Assembly (NCBI RefSeq): GCF_003610775.1 | Contig: NZ_RAQO01000009.1 | Coordinates: 62,001-126,000 of the forward strand | From: Alginatibacterium sediminis | GTDB lineage: Bacteria > Pseudomonadota > Gammaproteobacteria > Enterobacterales > Celerinatantimonadaceae | Reading direction: 5' to 3' | Length of the DNA stretch: 64,000 nucleotides | In this document: positions 8,131 through 16,257 of the stretch, piece after piece | Numbering within the stretch: position 1 is the first letter of the stretch | Layout of the letters: every line of letters begins with the position of its first letter | The notes under the pieces: model-generated | What the model saw: the letters and a program-made list of their open reading frames with translations, nothing else | Database searches by the model: none | Told to the model about the DNA's origin: nothing | Translations under genes and position numbers: made by a program

Positions 8131-9546
8131 CTAGACATTGTCCAAGTGTTGTTGGGAGTACTGATTTGCAAGCTCAGCTAGATTTTTTCTAGAGTGCTTT
8201 AGACCTTCTACTCTGGGGAGAGGATAGCTGGCAATTGGAACCTTCAAACTAGGTAGGTGTGGTTTTAAGTAATCTCTTACTTGTTGCAATGTAATATCGC
8301 CCGTTGATTGATAGAACAATACAGGGCGTTGCCCATACTCTGCATCGCGTTGTGCCACAATAAAAGCCTGTTCAATTTCACTTTGTTGGTACAGCAGGCT
8401 TTCAATTTCCTCTGGTTGAATATTCTCACCGCCGCTCACAAACATATTGTCGCAGCGGCCATTCACTTGCAAAAAGTTGCCCAATAATTGGCCGATGTCA
8501 CCAGAGTGAAACCACCCCATTTCATCTTGACGGGCGATTACGCGTCCATTTTGCCAATAACCCATAAATAAACATGCACCTTTTACCAAAATCTCGTCGT
8601 CCAGAAGTTTAACGCGACGATGCGGAAGAATTTGATAGCCAGCGGACAAACTTTGATGGTTTCGAGTCGCTATTTGAGAGCTCATCTCGGTACTCCCATA
8701 GCTGCTATACACTGAGAAACCTCGCTCGACGCACGCGTCTAAAAGCGTATCAGCGCAGGGTGCCCCACCAACCAAAATATGTTTAAGTTTGAGTCTATCG
8801 GGTAAAAACTGCTTGGCTGTTAATAGCCGATACAACTGGGTTGGTACCAGTGAAATATGGCTGACACTTTGCTGCTTAAGTTGTTCGATCAATGGACTTA
8901 GATGAAAACCTAGAACCACAGTCGCGCCGGCCAACAGACAGCGCCAAACAATCGCTAGGCCGCCAATGTGATACAAAGGCAAGGAGAGTAACCAGCGTTC
9001 GTTTTTACTTAAGGGGATGACAGCCTGGCTTCCTAAGGCGCTAAAATAGTGATTTTTCCAGCAATGTACTGCTGCTTTTGGGAGTGCACTACTACCTGAA
9101 GTATGAACCATACTTAATGGTCGTTCACAATGCAGTCCAACTTGAAGCTCTTCTAAGCTGAACTCGCCTTGAAATGGATCTAATTCTAGAACCTGTTGTG
9201 CGCACTGAAAACTAGACTTCTCAAAGTAACCACTGTTTGCGTCCAGGTTTTTGACTAACAAGGATAATTGCTGAGGCCGCAATAGTTGGTTCAACGGACA
9301 AAAGATAGTGCCAAGATGTAAACATGCAAGCTGAAGTAGTAGCGGTATCAGTTGACGTTCGCTGATGCAAACAATTCGATCGCCGGGCTTTAAGCCTTGT
9401 TGCTGAAGTTGCGCAATAATCCTAGCCACCATTTCACTGAGTTGGCGGTAGCTATAGTTAACGTTGCTTAATTGAAGCGCAATTGCGTCAGGTTGACGTA
9501 AATAATGCAACCACAGAGGTGATTCAGCGATGGGTGTTAAGGTCAT
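8131..9546 (-). CDS. menE: o-Succinylbenzoate-CoA ligase
   Basis: Acyl-adenylating enzyme (ANL superfamily) of 471 residues. It activates o-succinylbenzoate to its CoA ester in menaquinone synthesis. The P-loop-like motif reads MVHTSGSSALPKAAVH, and SSYGSTEMSSQ and GWFHSGDIG follow. The C-terminal domain has FVSGGENIQPEEIESLL, and a late conserved Lys is in the LKHSRKNLAE region. The short length and the HTSGSSxxPK motif suit MenE better than fatty-acid ligases. It is 26 kb from the other men genes of this window, which lack a menE of their own, and this supports the call. It is transcribed ahead of tapT. Confidence 0.82.
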   Translation of the reverse strand: MTLTPIAESPLWLHYLRQPDAIALQLSNVNYSYRQLSEMVARIIAQLQQQGLKPGDRIVCISERQLIPLLLQLACLHLGTIFCPLNQLLRPQQLSLLVKNLDANSGYFEKSSFQCAQQVLELDPFQGEFSLEELQVGLHCERPLSMVHTSGSSALPKAAVHCWKNHYFSALGSQAVIPLSKNERWLLSLPLYHIGGLAIVWRCLLAGATVVLGFHLSPLIEQLKQQSVSHISLVPTQLYRLLTAKQFLPDRLKLKHILVGGAPCADTLLDACVERGFSVYSSYGSTEMSSQIATRNHQSLSAGYQILPHRRVKLLDDEILVKGACLFMGYWQNGRVIARQDEMGWFHSGDIGQLLGNFLQVNGRCDNMFVSGGENIQPEEIESLLYQQSEIEQAFIVAQRDAEYGQRPVLFYQSTGDITLQQVRDYLKPHLPSLKVPIASYPLPRVEGLKHSRKNLAELANQYSQQHLDNV

Positions 9547-9721
9547 GGTGCTATTGATGGTTCAAGCTGTGCTTTAAACCTACCTGTTACTGGGCGTAAG
9601 TTCAATCGAAGTCCACTGAATCCGAGCTCAAATCATTAAACAGCGCTTATAAAAGTCGAAATCAAAGCCTTGTCGTGATTCAAAATGTGATCTTCAACGC
9701 ATTACGATACTAAAATATATA

Positions 9722-9743
9722 ATTCATTCACTATTGATTTACA
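9722..9743. promoter_or_regulatory. Tandem 11-bp repeat upstream of the dioxygenase gene (putative GntR operator)
   Basis: ATTCATTCACT (9722-9732) abuts ATTGATTTACA (9733-9743). The same two-copy, 11-bp layout recurs exactly as ATTCATTTACA twice at 11580-11601, before the aldo/keto reductase-TRAP operon. The GntR regulator gene lies between the two units. The rest of the 271-bp gap 9547-9817 shows nothing else I can support. Confidence 0.5.
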
Positions 9744-9817
9744 TGTGCTTCGAGCTAAGTTACATTCTGGTTAAATCTGTTAACCGGGCGTTGCCCTTTT
9801 GAATCTAAGGATCGAAC

Positions 9818-10804
9818 ATGGCTGTGCATTTCGGCTCAATCGCTGAACAAAAAACAATTGATGGACGAGTATTTCCGCTAGTTATCTCACCTGATGAGAG
9901 TCAACAAGGTTTTAGTCAGCAGCAGTTTAATTCTTGGATTGCACAAAACAAATCTCAGCTTCATGAGTTGTTGATAAGTCATGGCGCGCTGCTTTTCCGC
10001 GGGTTTCCAGTTGATGATTCAGAAGCTTTTGAGGTCATGCTCGATCACAGTGATTACACCAATATGGAATATGTTGGAGGCGCAGCACCTCGGACTCAAG
10101 TAACTAAAACCCGAGTCATCACCGCTAACGAAGCGCCGGCAAGTGAAAAGATTCCTTTCCACCATGAAATGGCACAGGTTCCCAAACCGCCGGGCTATAT
10201 ATTCTTCTACTGTGACATTGCCGCACAAAGCGGTGGAGCAACCTCAATTCTACACTCAGCCGAAATCTATCGAGCCTTTGAAGCGATTGATCCTGAGTTT
10301 GCGCAAAAGATAGAGCGAGAAGGGGTCCGTTATATTCGGGTCATGCCAGAACAAACGGATAATAGTTCACCGATTGGTCGTTCGTGGAAAGAGACCTTCA
10401 TTGTCGATAACAAAGAACAAGCAGAAGAGCGACTTAAAGAAGCGGGTATGGATTGGGAGTGGCTTGAAAACGGCGATTTAAAAACAATTACCAAAACATT
10501 GGACGCGATCCGGTTTGACGACGAAATTGAGCGAAAAGTTTTTTTCAACGCCATGGTAGCGGTTTATACCGGTTGGAACGACAGTCGCAATAGCGGAGAG
10601 ACGGCGGTAGTAACCGGCTCTGGTGAACGGTTGGACAAATCAGTTATTGAAAAAACCAAGAGCGCAATGAATGAGCTATGCGTGAATTTCCCGTGGCAAC
10701 ATAGTGATGTGCTATGGATTAATAACCATACGGTATTACACGCTCGCCAGTCTTTTGAAGGGCCGCGGCGAATTTTGGCTTCGATTGCTATTAAGGAAGA
10801 CTAA
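9818..10804 (+). CDS. TauD/TfdA-family Fe(II)/2-oxoglutarate-dependent dioxygenase
   Basis: Non-haem iron oxygenase of 328 residues that couples 2-oxoglutarate decarboxylation to substrate hydroxylation. The facial triad is visible: HHE in IPFHHEMAQ supplies the His and acidic ligand, and NNHTVLHARQSF supplies the distal His. The 2-oxoglutarate-binding Arg lies in GPRRILAS. The PKPPGYIFFYCDIAAQSGGATSI segment resembles the clavaminate-synthase-like (SyrP/TauD) branch rather than true taurine dioxygenase. It overlaps the end of the convergent GntR gene by 4 bp and shares an upstream repeat with the next operon, so a catabolic role with the TRAP importer is likely. Substrate unknown. Confidence 0.85.
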   Translation: MAVHFGSIAEQKTIDGRVFPLVISPDESQQGFSQQQFNSWIAQNKSQLHELLISHGALLFRGFPVDDSEAFEVMLDHSDYTNMEYVGGAAPRTQVTKTRVITANEAPASEKIPFHHEMAQVPKPPGYIFFYCDIAAQSGGATSILHSAEIYRAFEAIDPEFAQKIEREGVRYIRVMPEQTDNSSPIGRSWKETFIVDNKEQAEERLKEAGMDWEWLENGDLKTITKTLDAIRFDDEIERKVFFNAMVAVYTGWNDSRNSGETAVVTGSGERLDKSVIEKTKSAMNELCVNFPWQHSDVLWINNHTVLHARQSFEGPRRILASIAIKED

Positions 10805-11514
10805 GCAATTCGATTCACGTATTGGCAGACAATTGGGTTAAACCATGTGATAGAGAATTCTTCAATACGGTTGCGGTTGGATCGGCTTTCGCGAGTAACT
10901 AATCCAAGCGTGCTAGCCGTTTCCAGATTTAGTTGTTCACACACCCAATCTGGAGCGCTTGCACAGCTTACTTTATCGCTTACTTGGCTTATCCAAAAAT
11001 CAAAGTTTTCGCGATAATAATGGTATAGAGATTCGTGGAGTCGACGTTGCTCTAACTTAGGGTCGTGGCTTTTGTCGATCCAAATTTCTTCTGCTGCGAC
11101 TAGAGTTTTGTTGATAAAACGCTGGCGGCGAATTCGCCACAATTCTTGGCTATTGTCTTCCAAGCCTAAGCTTGTCGCAATTTCGGGATTGGCTTGCGCA
11201 TCAATACTTAAAATGTCGGCATGAGGGATACCCGCACCTTCAAGCAACTCGAGACGAAACAGCTGGTATATGGCACCACCTTCAGGAGGACGTTTTACGT
11301 AAGTTCCGGAGCCCTGGCGACGCTCCAAGAGGCCTTCTTGTTCCAGTTTTGCGAGGGCTTTTCGTAGCGTACCAACAGCAACACCAAGCTGTCGGGCTAA
11401 TTGAGCTTCAACCGGTAAGCGCTGACCAACCTGCCATTGCCCGGCAGCGATTTCTCGGTGTAATAGTTCACCGATTTGAATATAGATAGGAAGACGTTGA
11501 TTAGAATTAGGCAC
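10801..11514 (-). CDS. GntR-family transcriptional regulator (HutC/UTRA type)
   Basis: Regulator of 237 residues with an N-terminal winged HTH (about 5-72; QRLPVEAQLARQLGVAVGTLRKALAKLEQEGLLERRQGSGTYV) and a C-terminal UTRA ligand domain (about 90-237) with EEIWIDKS. Members usually repress transport and catabolic genes until the substrate or an intermediate binds. It is divergent from the aldo/keto reductase-TRAP operon, convergent with the dioxygenase gene, and flanked by matching tandem repeats before both units. It is therefore the probable local regulator. The ligand is unknown. Confidence 0.88.
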   Translation of the reverse strand: MPNSNQRLPIYIQIGELLHREIAAGQWQVGQRLPVEAQLARQLGVAVGTLRKALAKLEQEGLLERRQGSGTYVKRPPEGGAIYQLFRLELLEGAGIPHADILSIDAQANPEIATSLGLEDNSQELWRIRRQRFINKTLVAAEEIWIDKSHDPKLEQRRLHESLYHYYRENFDFWISQVSDKVSCASAPDWVCEQLNLETASTLGLVTRESRSNRNRIEEFSITWFNPIVCQYVNRIA

Positions 11515-11579
11515 AGTTTTTTAATGTTGTTTTTTGTTTATAAAAGAATATCACAGAAAAATGCGCTTTGGTTCAAACA

Positions 11580-11601
11580 ATTCATTTACAATTCATTTAC
11601 A
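11580..11601. promoter_or_regulatory. Exact tandem 11-bp repeat in the GntR/AKR intergenic region (putative operator)
   Basis: ATTCATTTACA occurs twice back to back (11580-11590 and 11591-11601), between the divergent gntR and aldo/keto reductase genes. It matches the imperfect tandem pair at 9722-9743 upstream of the dioxygenase gene. Binding by the GntR protein is inferred from position and recurrence. Confidence 0.55.
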
Positions 11602-11683
11602 TGGTGATCTCAAATTGCTAGGGTGAGCCTTATCAGTTTGAGTTTACCTTAGATATTAAAGAAGCAATTTAGGGAGAAAGTTA

Positions 11684-12586
11684 GTGCAACAATTAGCATT
11701 AGGTCGTAGTGACGTCATGATTAGTCAGCTGGTTTACGGCGTTTGGCGTTTGGCCGACGATAGCAATACCAGTCTTGAGCATGTTCGCGCTAAAATTGAC
11801 CGCTGTTTAGATCAAGGCATCACTAGTTTTGATCATGCAGATATATATGGCGATTACCGTTGTGAAGCCTTATTCGGTACAGCCCTTAAAGCTGACCCGA
11901 GCCTACGTCAACGCATGCAGCTCATTAGTAAATGTGACATTGCTATTACTAGTGATAACTTTCCAAAACGACGGGTCAAGTTCTACGACACCACCCCGGC
12001 TTATATCGAAGCGAGTCTTGAACAAAGTCTTCTCAACTTAAATACCGATTACTTAGATAGTTTGTTAATCCATCGTCCGGATCCGCTGATGGATTATGCG
12101 CAAACGGGCGCCTGTTTAGATGCCTTAATCGATAGTGGCAAAATCCGCAGCGCCGGTGTTTCAAATTTTGAAGCTGAAGATTGGCGTTTATTGCAAATGC
12201 ATATGCGTCATCCTTTGGTTACCAACCAAGTTGAGATGAGCGTTTTGCAACGTGATGCGTTCACCAACGGTAGTCTCAGTGCTATGCAACGCGATGGTAT
12301 GCGGGCTATGGCTTGGTCGCCTTTAGCTGGTGGAGCCATATTTGGCGATAGTGCAGCAGCGATGCGAGTGCGCCCATTGCTAGAAGCTGTGGCGTCTGAT
12401 TTTTCTGGTCGCATAGATTTAGCTGCTGCGGCTTGGTTGTTGCAGTCTCCAGCTAATGTTGCTGTGGTCATGGGAACGAACAACTTGGACCGAATTTCAG
12501 GTTTGTCCGATGCCTTGAACGTTTCAATTGACCGTGAAACCTGGTTCGAGATTTGGACAGCAGCTGCCGGGCAAGAAGTGCCGTAA
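11684..12586 (+). CDS. Aldo/keto reductase (YdhF-like)
   Basis: NADPH-dependent (alpha/beta)8-barrel oxidoreductase of 300 residues. Visible motifs are the N-terminal YGVWRLAD, FDHADIYGDY with the catalytic Asp and Tyr, the LLIHRPDPL strand carrying the catalytic His, GVSNFEAEDW, and a C-terminal NADP-binding stretch (VVMGTNNLDRI). The architecture is closest to E. coli YdhF. The start is GTG 11684, with GGGAG at 11672-11676. It is the first gene of an operon with three TRAP components and probably reduces an imported sugar-like or hydroxy/oxo compound. The substrate cannot be deduced. Confidence 0.87.
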   Translation: MQQLALGRSDVMISQLVYGVWRLADDSNTSLEHVRAKIDRCLDQGITSFDHADIYGDYRCEALFGTALKADPSLRQRMQLISKCDIAITSDNFPKRRVKFYDTTPAYIEASLEQSLLNLNTDYLDSLLIHRPDPLMDYAQTGACLDALIDSGKIRSAGVSNFEAEDWRLLQMHMRHPLVTNQVEMSVLQRDAFTNGSLSAMQRDGMRAMAWSPLAGGAIFGDSAAAMRVRPLLEAVASDFSGRIDLAAAAWLLQSPANVAVVMGTNNLDRISGLSDALNVSIDRETWFEIWTAAAGQEVP

Positions 12587-12670
12587 GCTGCATTTCAATT
12601 TATGTCTAATCAAACACATAGTTCCAGCGGCAACTTTAATCAGCTTGCCGCAGAGCAAAAGGAGACGGCA

Positions 12671-13207
12671 ATGCTGTCGATGCTCGAAAAAGCGCATAGT
12701 GGCCTCGGTTGGGTAAACCAACTATTTGCCAAAATTGGTGCTTCAATAGCTTGGGTATTAGTTGCCTTAATGGTGGCTAGTATCTTGCTGCAAGTCTTTT
12801 TCCGATACATTCTCAACGATGCCTTGCCCTGGCCCGAAGAAGTCGCAAGAGCGCTAATGATTTGGATGATGGCCTTGGTTGCTGCAAGCGCTTATCGCAG
12901 TGGTTCTTTTGTAGCAATTGAAATGCTGCATGACTACCTACCCAACAAAGTAAGACATTTCTTGAAGTTGATTTTGGCCGTGATTGCGATGTTGATTTTG
13001 TATCGCTTGACGCAGTTGGGTATCGATTTTTTTGAACGTGGTTTTCGAACACGCGCTGCGTCATTCCACTTATCTCGAGCATGGATTTATTTGGCAATGC
13101 CGGTGTGTTTTGGATCCATGTTTGTAGTCAGTCTTGAGCTGGTACTAGCTGAATTTTTAGGTCTGTTCAATCGTGGACCAAACAGCGTAAAGGATGACGC
13201 ATGTTAA
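12671..13207 (+). CDS. TRAP transporter small permease (DctQ family)
   Basis: Small TRAP subunit of about 178 residues with four predicted TM helices, and the signature VFFRYILNDALPWPEEVARALMIWMM in parts. The start is placed at ATG 12671 because AAGGAGA immediately precedes it with good spacing. An in-frame ATG at 12602 lacks a ribosome-binding site and would add 23 polar residues. Its 3' end overlaps the DctM start by 7 bp, indicating translational coupling. It belongs to the GntR-linked operon. Confidence 0.88.
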   Translation: MLSMLEKAHSGLGWVNQLFAKIGASIAWVLVALMVASILLQVFFRYILNDALPWPEEVARALMIWMMALVAASAYRSGSFVAIEMLHDYLPNKVRHFLKLILAVIAMLILYRLTQLGIDFFERGFRTRAASFHLSRAWIYLAMPVCFGSMFVVSLELVLAEFLGLFNRGPNSVKDDAC

Positions 13208-14487
13208 CTCTATTTCTACCTCTATTTTTGATCCTACTATTAATCGGAATGCCGGTATTTTTTGCGACTTTATTTGCGCCCGCATCGATGTTGTTGGTTG
13301 CAGATATGGCGCGCGATGTGCCTATGCTTTTCCGGAATATTTATAACGGTATCGACTCGTTTCCTTTAATGGCAATTCCCTTCTTTATGTTAGCGGGAGA
13401 ATTGATGAATAAAGGCGGAATTACACTGCAATTAGTGAATTTTTCTCAAGCCTTTATTGGGCATGTTCGCGGCGGTCTGGCACATGTGAATATTATGTCG
13501 AGCATGTTGTTCGCCGGTTTGTCGGGCTCGGCAGTTGCAGATACCTCTGCCATAGGTTCCATGTTAATACCCGCGATGGAAAAAAACGGGTATAGCCGTA
13601 AATTTGCTGCAGCAATTACAGCGGCTTCTTCGGTGATTGGGCCGATCATTCCGCCTTCTGGCATTATGATTATCTATGCCTACACCATGGAAGTGTCTGT
13701 TGCAGCTTTATTCGCGGCGGGTGTGATACCAGGCATGTTGGTTGGTCTTGGCCTTATGGGCGTAACGGCAATAATGGCCAAAAAATATGATTTTCCTATT
13801 GCTAGTAAGCGTAAAACTTGGCCGGAGCGTGCGGTTGCAACCAAGCACGCAATACTTCCTTTAATGACGCCTGTCATTATTTTGGGTGGCATCCTTGGTG
13901 GTATTTTCACGCCAACAGAAGCATCCGCCATTGCTGTTGCTTATGCTCTGTTTTTATCATTATTTGTAATGCGAACAGTAAAATTTAGTGAACTTCCTCA
14001 CTTGCTAAATCAGTCTGCCAAAGGTTCGGCGGTGGTGTTGTTGTTAGTCGGTTCTGCGATTGCATTTAAAACGGTTGTGAGTCTTAGTCACAGTGCTGAG
14101 CAGCTGGCCGCTTGGGTGCTTAGTGTTAGTGATAATCCACTAATGCTGCTGTTTCTGATTAATATTTTGCTATTCGTTGTCGGTATGTTCTTGGATGCTG
14201 GCCCTGCGATTATCATTTTGGGCCCAATTTTAGCGCCAATATTCATCCAAATCGGAATCGATCCGGTGCATTTTGCGATCATTATGAGTGTCAACTTAAC
14301 CGTTGGTTTGGCAACACCACCTATGGGGTTGGTGCTGTTTGTCGCCTCTAGCGTATCTGGCGAAAGGGTCGAGTCTATCGCCCGCTCAATTCTGCCTTTT
14401 CTTGCCGTTGAAATTGCAGTTATCTTTTTGATTACTTTTTTTCCACCCATTTCGATGTTCTTGCCACAATTACTTGGCTTGGCATAG
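13201..14487 (+). CDS. TRAP transporter large permease (DctM family)
   Basis: Transport subunit of 428 residues with about 12 predicted TM helices. Family motifs include FPLMAIPFFMLAGELM near the N-terminus, GSAVADTSAIGSMLIP, SSVIGPIIPPSGIMIIYA, and the late LTVGLATPPMGLVLFV. It is the YiaN/SiaM-like branch, distinct from the first TRAP permease of this window. Gene order here is Q-M-P, with the binding protein last, whereas the first system is P-Q-M. That shows the two sets are separate systems, not a recent duplication. Confidence 0.93.
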   Translation: MLTLFLPLFLILLLIGMPVFFATLFAPASMLLVADMARDVPMLFRNIYNGIDSFPLMAIPFFMLAGELMNKGGITLQLVNFSQAFIGHVRGGLAHVNIMSSMLFAGLSGSAVADTSAIGSMLIPAMEKNGYSRKFAAAITAASSVIGPIIPPSGIMIIYAYTMEVSVAALFAAGVIPGMLVGLGLMGVTAIMAKKYDFPIASKRKTWPERAVATKHAILPLMTPVIILGGILGGIFTPTEASAIAVAYALFLSLFVMRTVKFSELPHLLNQSAKGSAVVLLLVGSAIAFKTVVSLSHSAEQLAAWVLSVSDNPLMLLFLINILLFVVGMFLDAGPAIIILGPILAPIFIQIGIDPVHFAIIMSVNLTVGLATPPMGLVLFVASSVSGERVESIARSILPFLAVEIAVIFLITFFPPISMFLPQLLGLA

Positions 14488-14577
14488 AAAGTAGTAGCAA
14501 AGCGCTCAAAGTAGCGTTTGAAGTTAAGGCGCAGTAAGGCCGAATAAAATAAAACAACAAATTGAAAGGTAGAACCC

Positions 14578-15654
14578 ATGATTAAGGAAAAATCAGCAAA
14601 CATGTCAAAGATCGCGAAAGCTTTGGGCTGTGCAGCCCTTGTTTTCGGGATGAGCATGGCGCAAGCCGCAGATTTCAAATTGCGTGCAGTAGCAAACTCA
14701 AACGAAAATGATGAGGATTATGATGGCCTTGTAGTGTTCAAAGATTTTGTAGAAGCGCACTCAAATGGGAAAGTATCGGTAGATCTATTTATCGGTACTC
14801 AGTTATGTGCAAATGGCACCGAGTGTATGCAAGCACTAGAAGATGGCTCTGTTGACATCTACATCTCCACGTCTGGTGGTGTTGCCAACATGTTCCCTTA
14901 CGTTCAAGTACTGGATTTACCTTACTTACTACGTGACGATAGGGTTGCCGAAACTGTTCTAACAGGTGACTTTACTCGTGAAATGCGTAAAAGCATTTTA
15001 GCTGATTCAGATGACAAAATTCGCTTGATGACGATAGGTAATACCGGCGGATGGCGTAACTTTGCTAATACCAAACGCACTGTTAAAGAGCCTAAAGACA
15101 TGGATGGCTTGAAAATCCGTACCGTTGTTGCTGATTTACCGCAAGAGTTAGTTAAAGCGCTTGGAGCAAGCCCAACACCTATTCCGTGGCCTGAACTATT
15201 TACTAGTTTCCAAACTGGTGTTGTTGAAGGTTCTAAAAACGGTATTACCGATATCATGGGCATGAAGTTCCCTGAAGCAGGACTTAAATATGTAACCCTT
15301 GATGGGCATGCCTATATGAGCGCGCTTTGGTATATGAATAACGATATGTTCATGGATATGCCTGAAGATGTTCGTAAAGTCGTGGTTGATGGTTTCTCGG
15401 CCTTGCAGCAAGCAACATTTGCTTCTCCAAAGCGTAAGTCAATTAAGGCCTACCAAGAGTTTTCAGAGGCTGGCGGTACTTTGTATGTACCAACTCCTGA
15501 GCAAAAGACGATGTTCAAAGATTCAGCCGCTCCGGTTTACGAATGGTTTAAAACCAGTGTAAAAGATGGCGAAAAGTGGATTACGCTGCTTAATGACGAA
15601 GCTGCCAAAGCTGAAGCGGATATCGATAAAGCTTACGCTGCCGATCTAAACTAG
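14578..15654 (+). CDS. TRAP transporter solute-binding protein (DctP family)
   Basis: Periplasmic receptor of 358 residues with a signal peptide ending at AQA (about residue 31; a second Met at residue 9 is an alternative start). DctP-family features are the EAHSNGKVSVDLFIGTQL block, LKIRTVVADLPQELVKALGASPTPIPWPEL with the carboxylate-binding Arg, and FQTGVVEGSKNGI. It lies 90 bp after the large permease, as the last gene of the GntR-linked operon. Ligands in this branch are usually acidic sugars or dicarboxylates; the specific one is not evident here. Confidence 0.9.
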   Translation: MIKEKSANMSKIAKALGCAALVFGMSMAQAADFKLRAVANSNENDEDYDGLVVFKDFVEAHSNGKVSVDLFIGTQLCANGTECMQALEDGSVDIYISTSGGVANMFPYVQVLDLPYLLRDDRVAETVLTGDFTREMRKSILADSDDKIRLMTIGNTGGWRNFANTKRTVKEPKDMDGLKIRTVVADLPQELVKALGASPTPIPWPELFTSFQTGVVEGSKNGITDIMGMKFPEAGLKYVTLDGHAYMSALWYMNNDMFMDMPEDVRKVVVDGFSALQQATFASPKRKSIKAYQEFSEAGGTLYVPTPEQKTMFKDSAAPVYEWFKTSVKDGEKWITLLNDEAAKAEADIDKAYAADLN

Positions 15655-15668
15655 GGCATGCATAGCAG

Positions 15669-15690
15669 CCTGCCCCTAGGGGCAGGTTTA
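15669..15690. terminator. Bidirectional terminator hairpin between convergent genes
   Basis: A perfect 18-bp palindrome (CCTGCCCCTAGGGGCAGG, 15669-15686) followed by TTTA lies in the 33-bp gap between the TRAP operon and the convergent Sel1-repeat gene. The stem is strong but the T-tract is short. Confidence 0.65.
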
Positions 15691-16197
15691 TCGAAACGGA
15701 TATAGTTGCGCCTTGTAGTCTGCGATTAAAAGCTTGGCTTGTGCTATTTGTTCGGGCGTCATTTTCTTCACGATTTCGCGCTGACTAACTGCTGCGTCAG
15801 GGTCTCCGCCAATTGCGGAGAGCACGTACCAAGTATAGGCTCTGATGAGGTCCACGGAAGGTATGCCGCGGCCAACTTCATAGTACCAAGCAATACCAGA
15901 TTGAGCTCCCGGGTGGCCTTGAATCGAAGCTCGTAAATACCAGTCGAAGGCTCGAATGTCATCTTTTTCTACGCCTAGCCCCATGGCATACATGACTCCA
16001 ATGAGCTCTTGTGCATCGGCGTTGCCGGCAGCGGCCGCAGGTAAAAACTCGTCCATTGCGGCTTCAAATTGGTTTTGTTCCATAAAGCGTCGCCCATCTT
16101 CGAGATCGGCAAGGCTTGGGTTCGAGAATAGTAACGCGCAGATTGAGGCGGCTAATAGTCGCTTAGTTGTACTGAGTCTAATTGGTTTTATGTTCAT
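15688..16197 (-). CDS. Secreted Sel1-repeat protein
   Basis: Protein of 169 residues with a signal peptide (about 1-30, ending SLADLEDG). Two or three Sel1-like TPR repeats follow (AAAGNADAQELIGVMYAMGLGVEKDDIRAF, WYLRASIQGHPGAQSGIAWYYEVGRGI, and a degenerate third). Sel1 repeats form alpha-solenoids for protein contacts, so a periplasmic scaffold role is likely, but no partner is indicated. It is divergent from the di-haem peroxidase gene with a 60-bp gap, too short to show a clear shared promoter. Confidence 0.75.
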   Translation of the reverse strand: MNIKPIRLSTTKRLLAASICALLFSNPSLADLEDGRRFMEQNQFEAAMDEFLPAAAAGNADAQELIGVMYAMGLGVEKDDIRAFDWYLRASIQGHPGAQSGIAWYYEVGRGIPSVDLIRAYTWYVLSAIGGDPDAAVSQREIVKKMTPEQIAQAKLLIADYKAQLYPFR

Positions 16198-16257
16198 GCT
16201 GATCCCTCAAAATATGTATATATAGGTCAGCAGGTTTACAAGGATAAGTAAAGGCAA

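Noticed and set aside
3911-15654. Recent duplication of a TRAP transporter operon
   Set aside because: Gene order (P-Q-M against Q-M-P), binding-protein family and permease motifs all differ, so the two systems are distinct.
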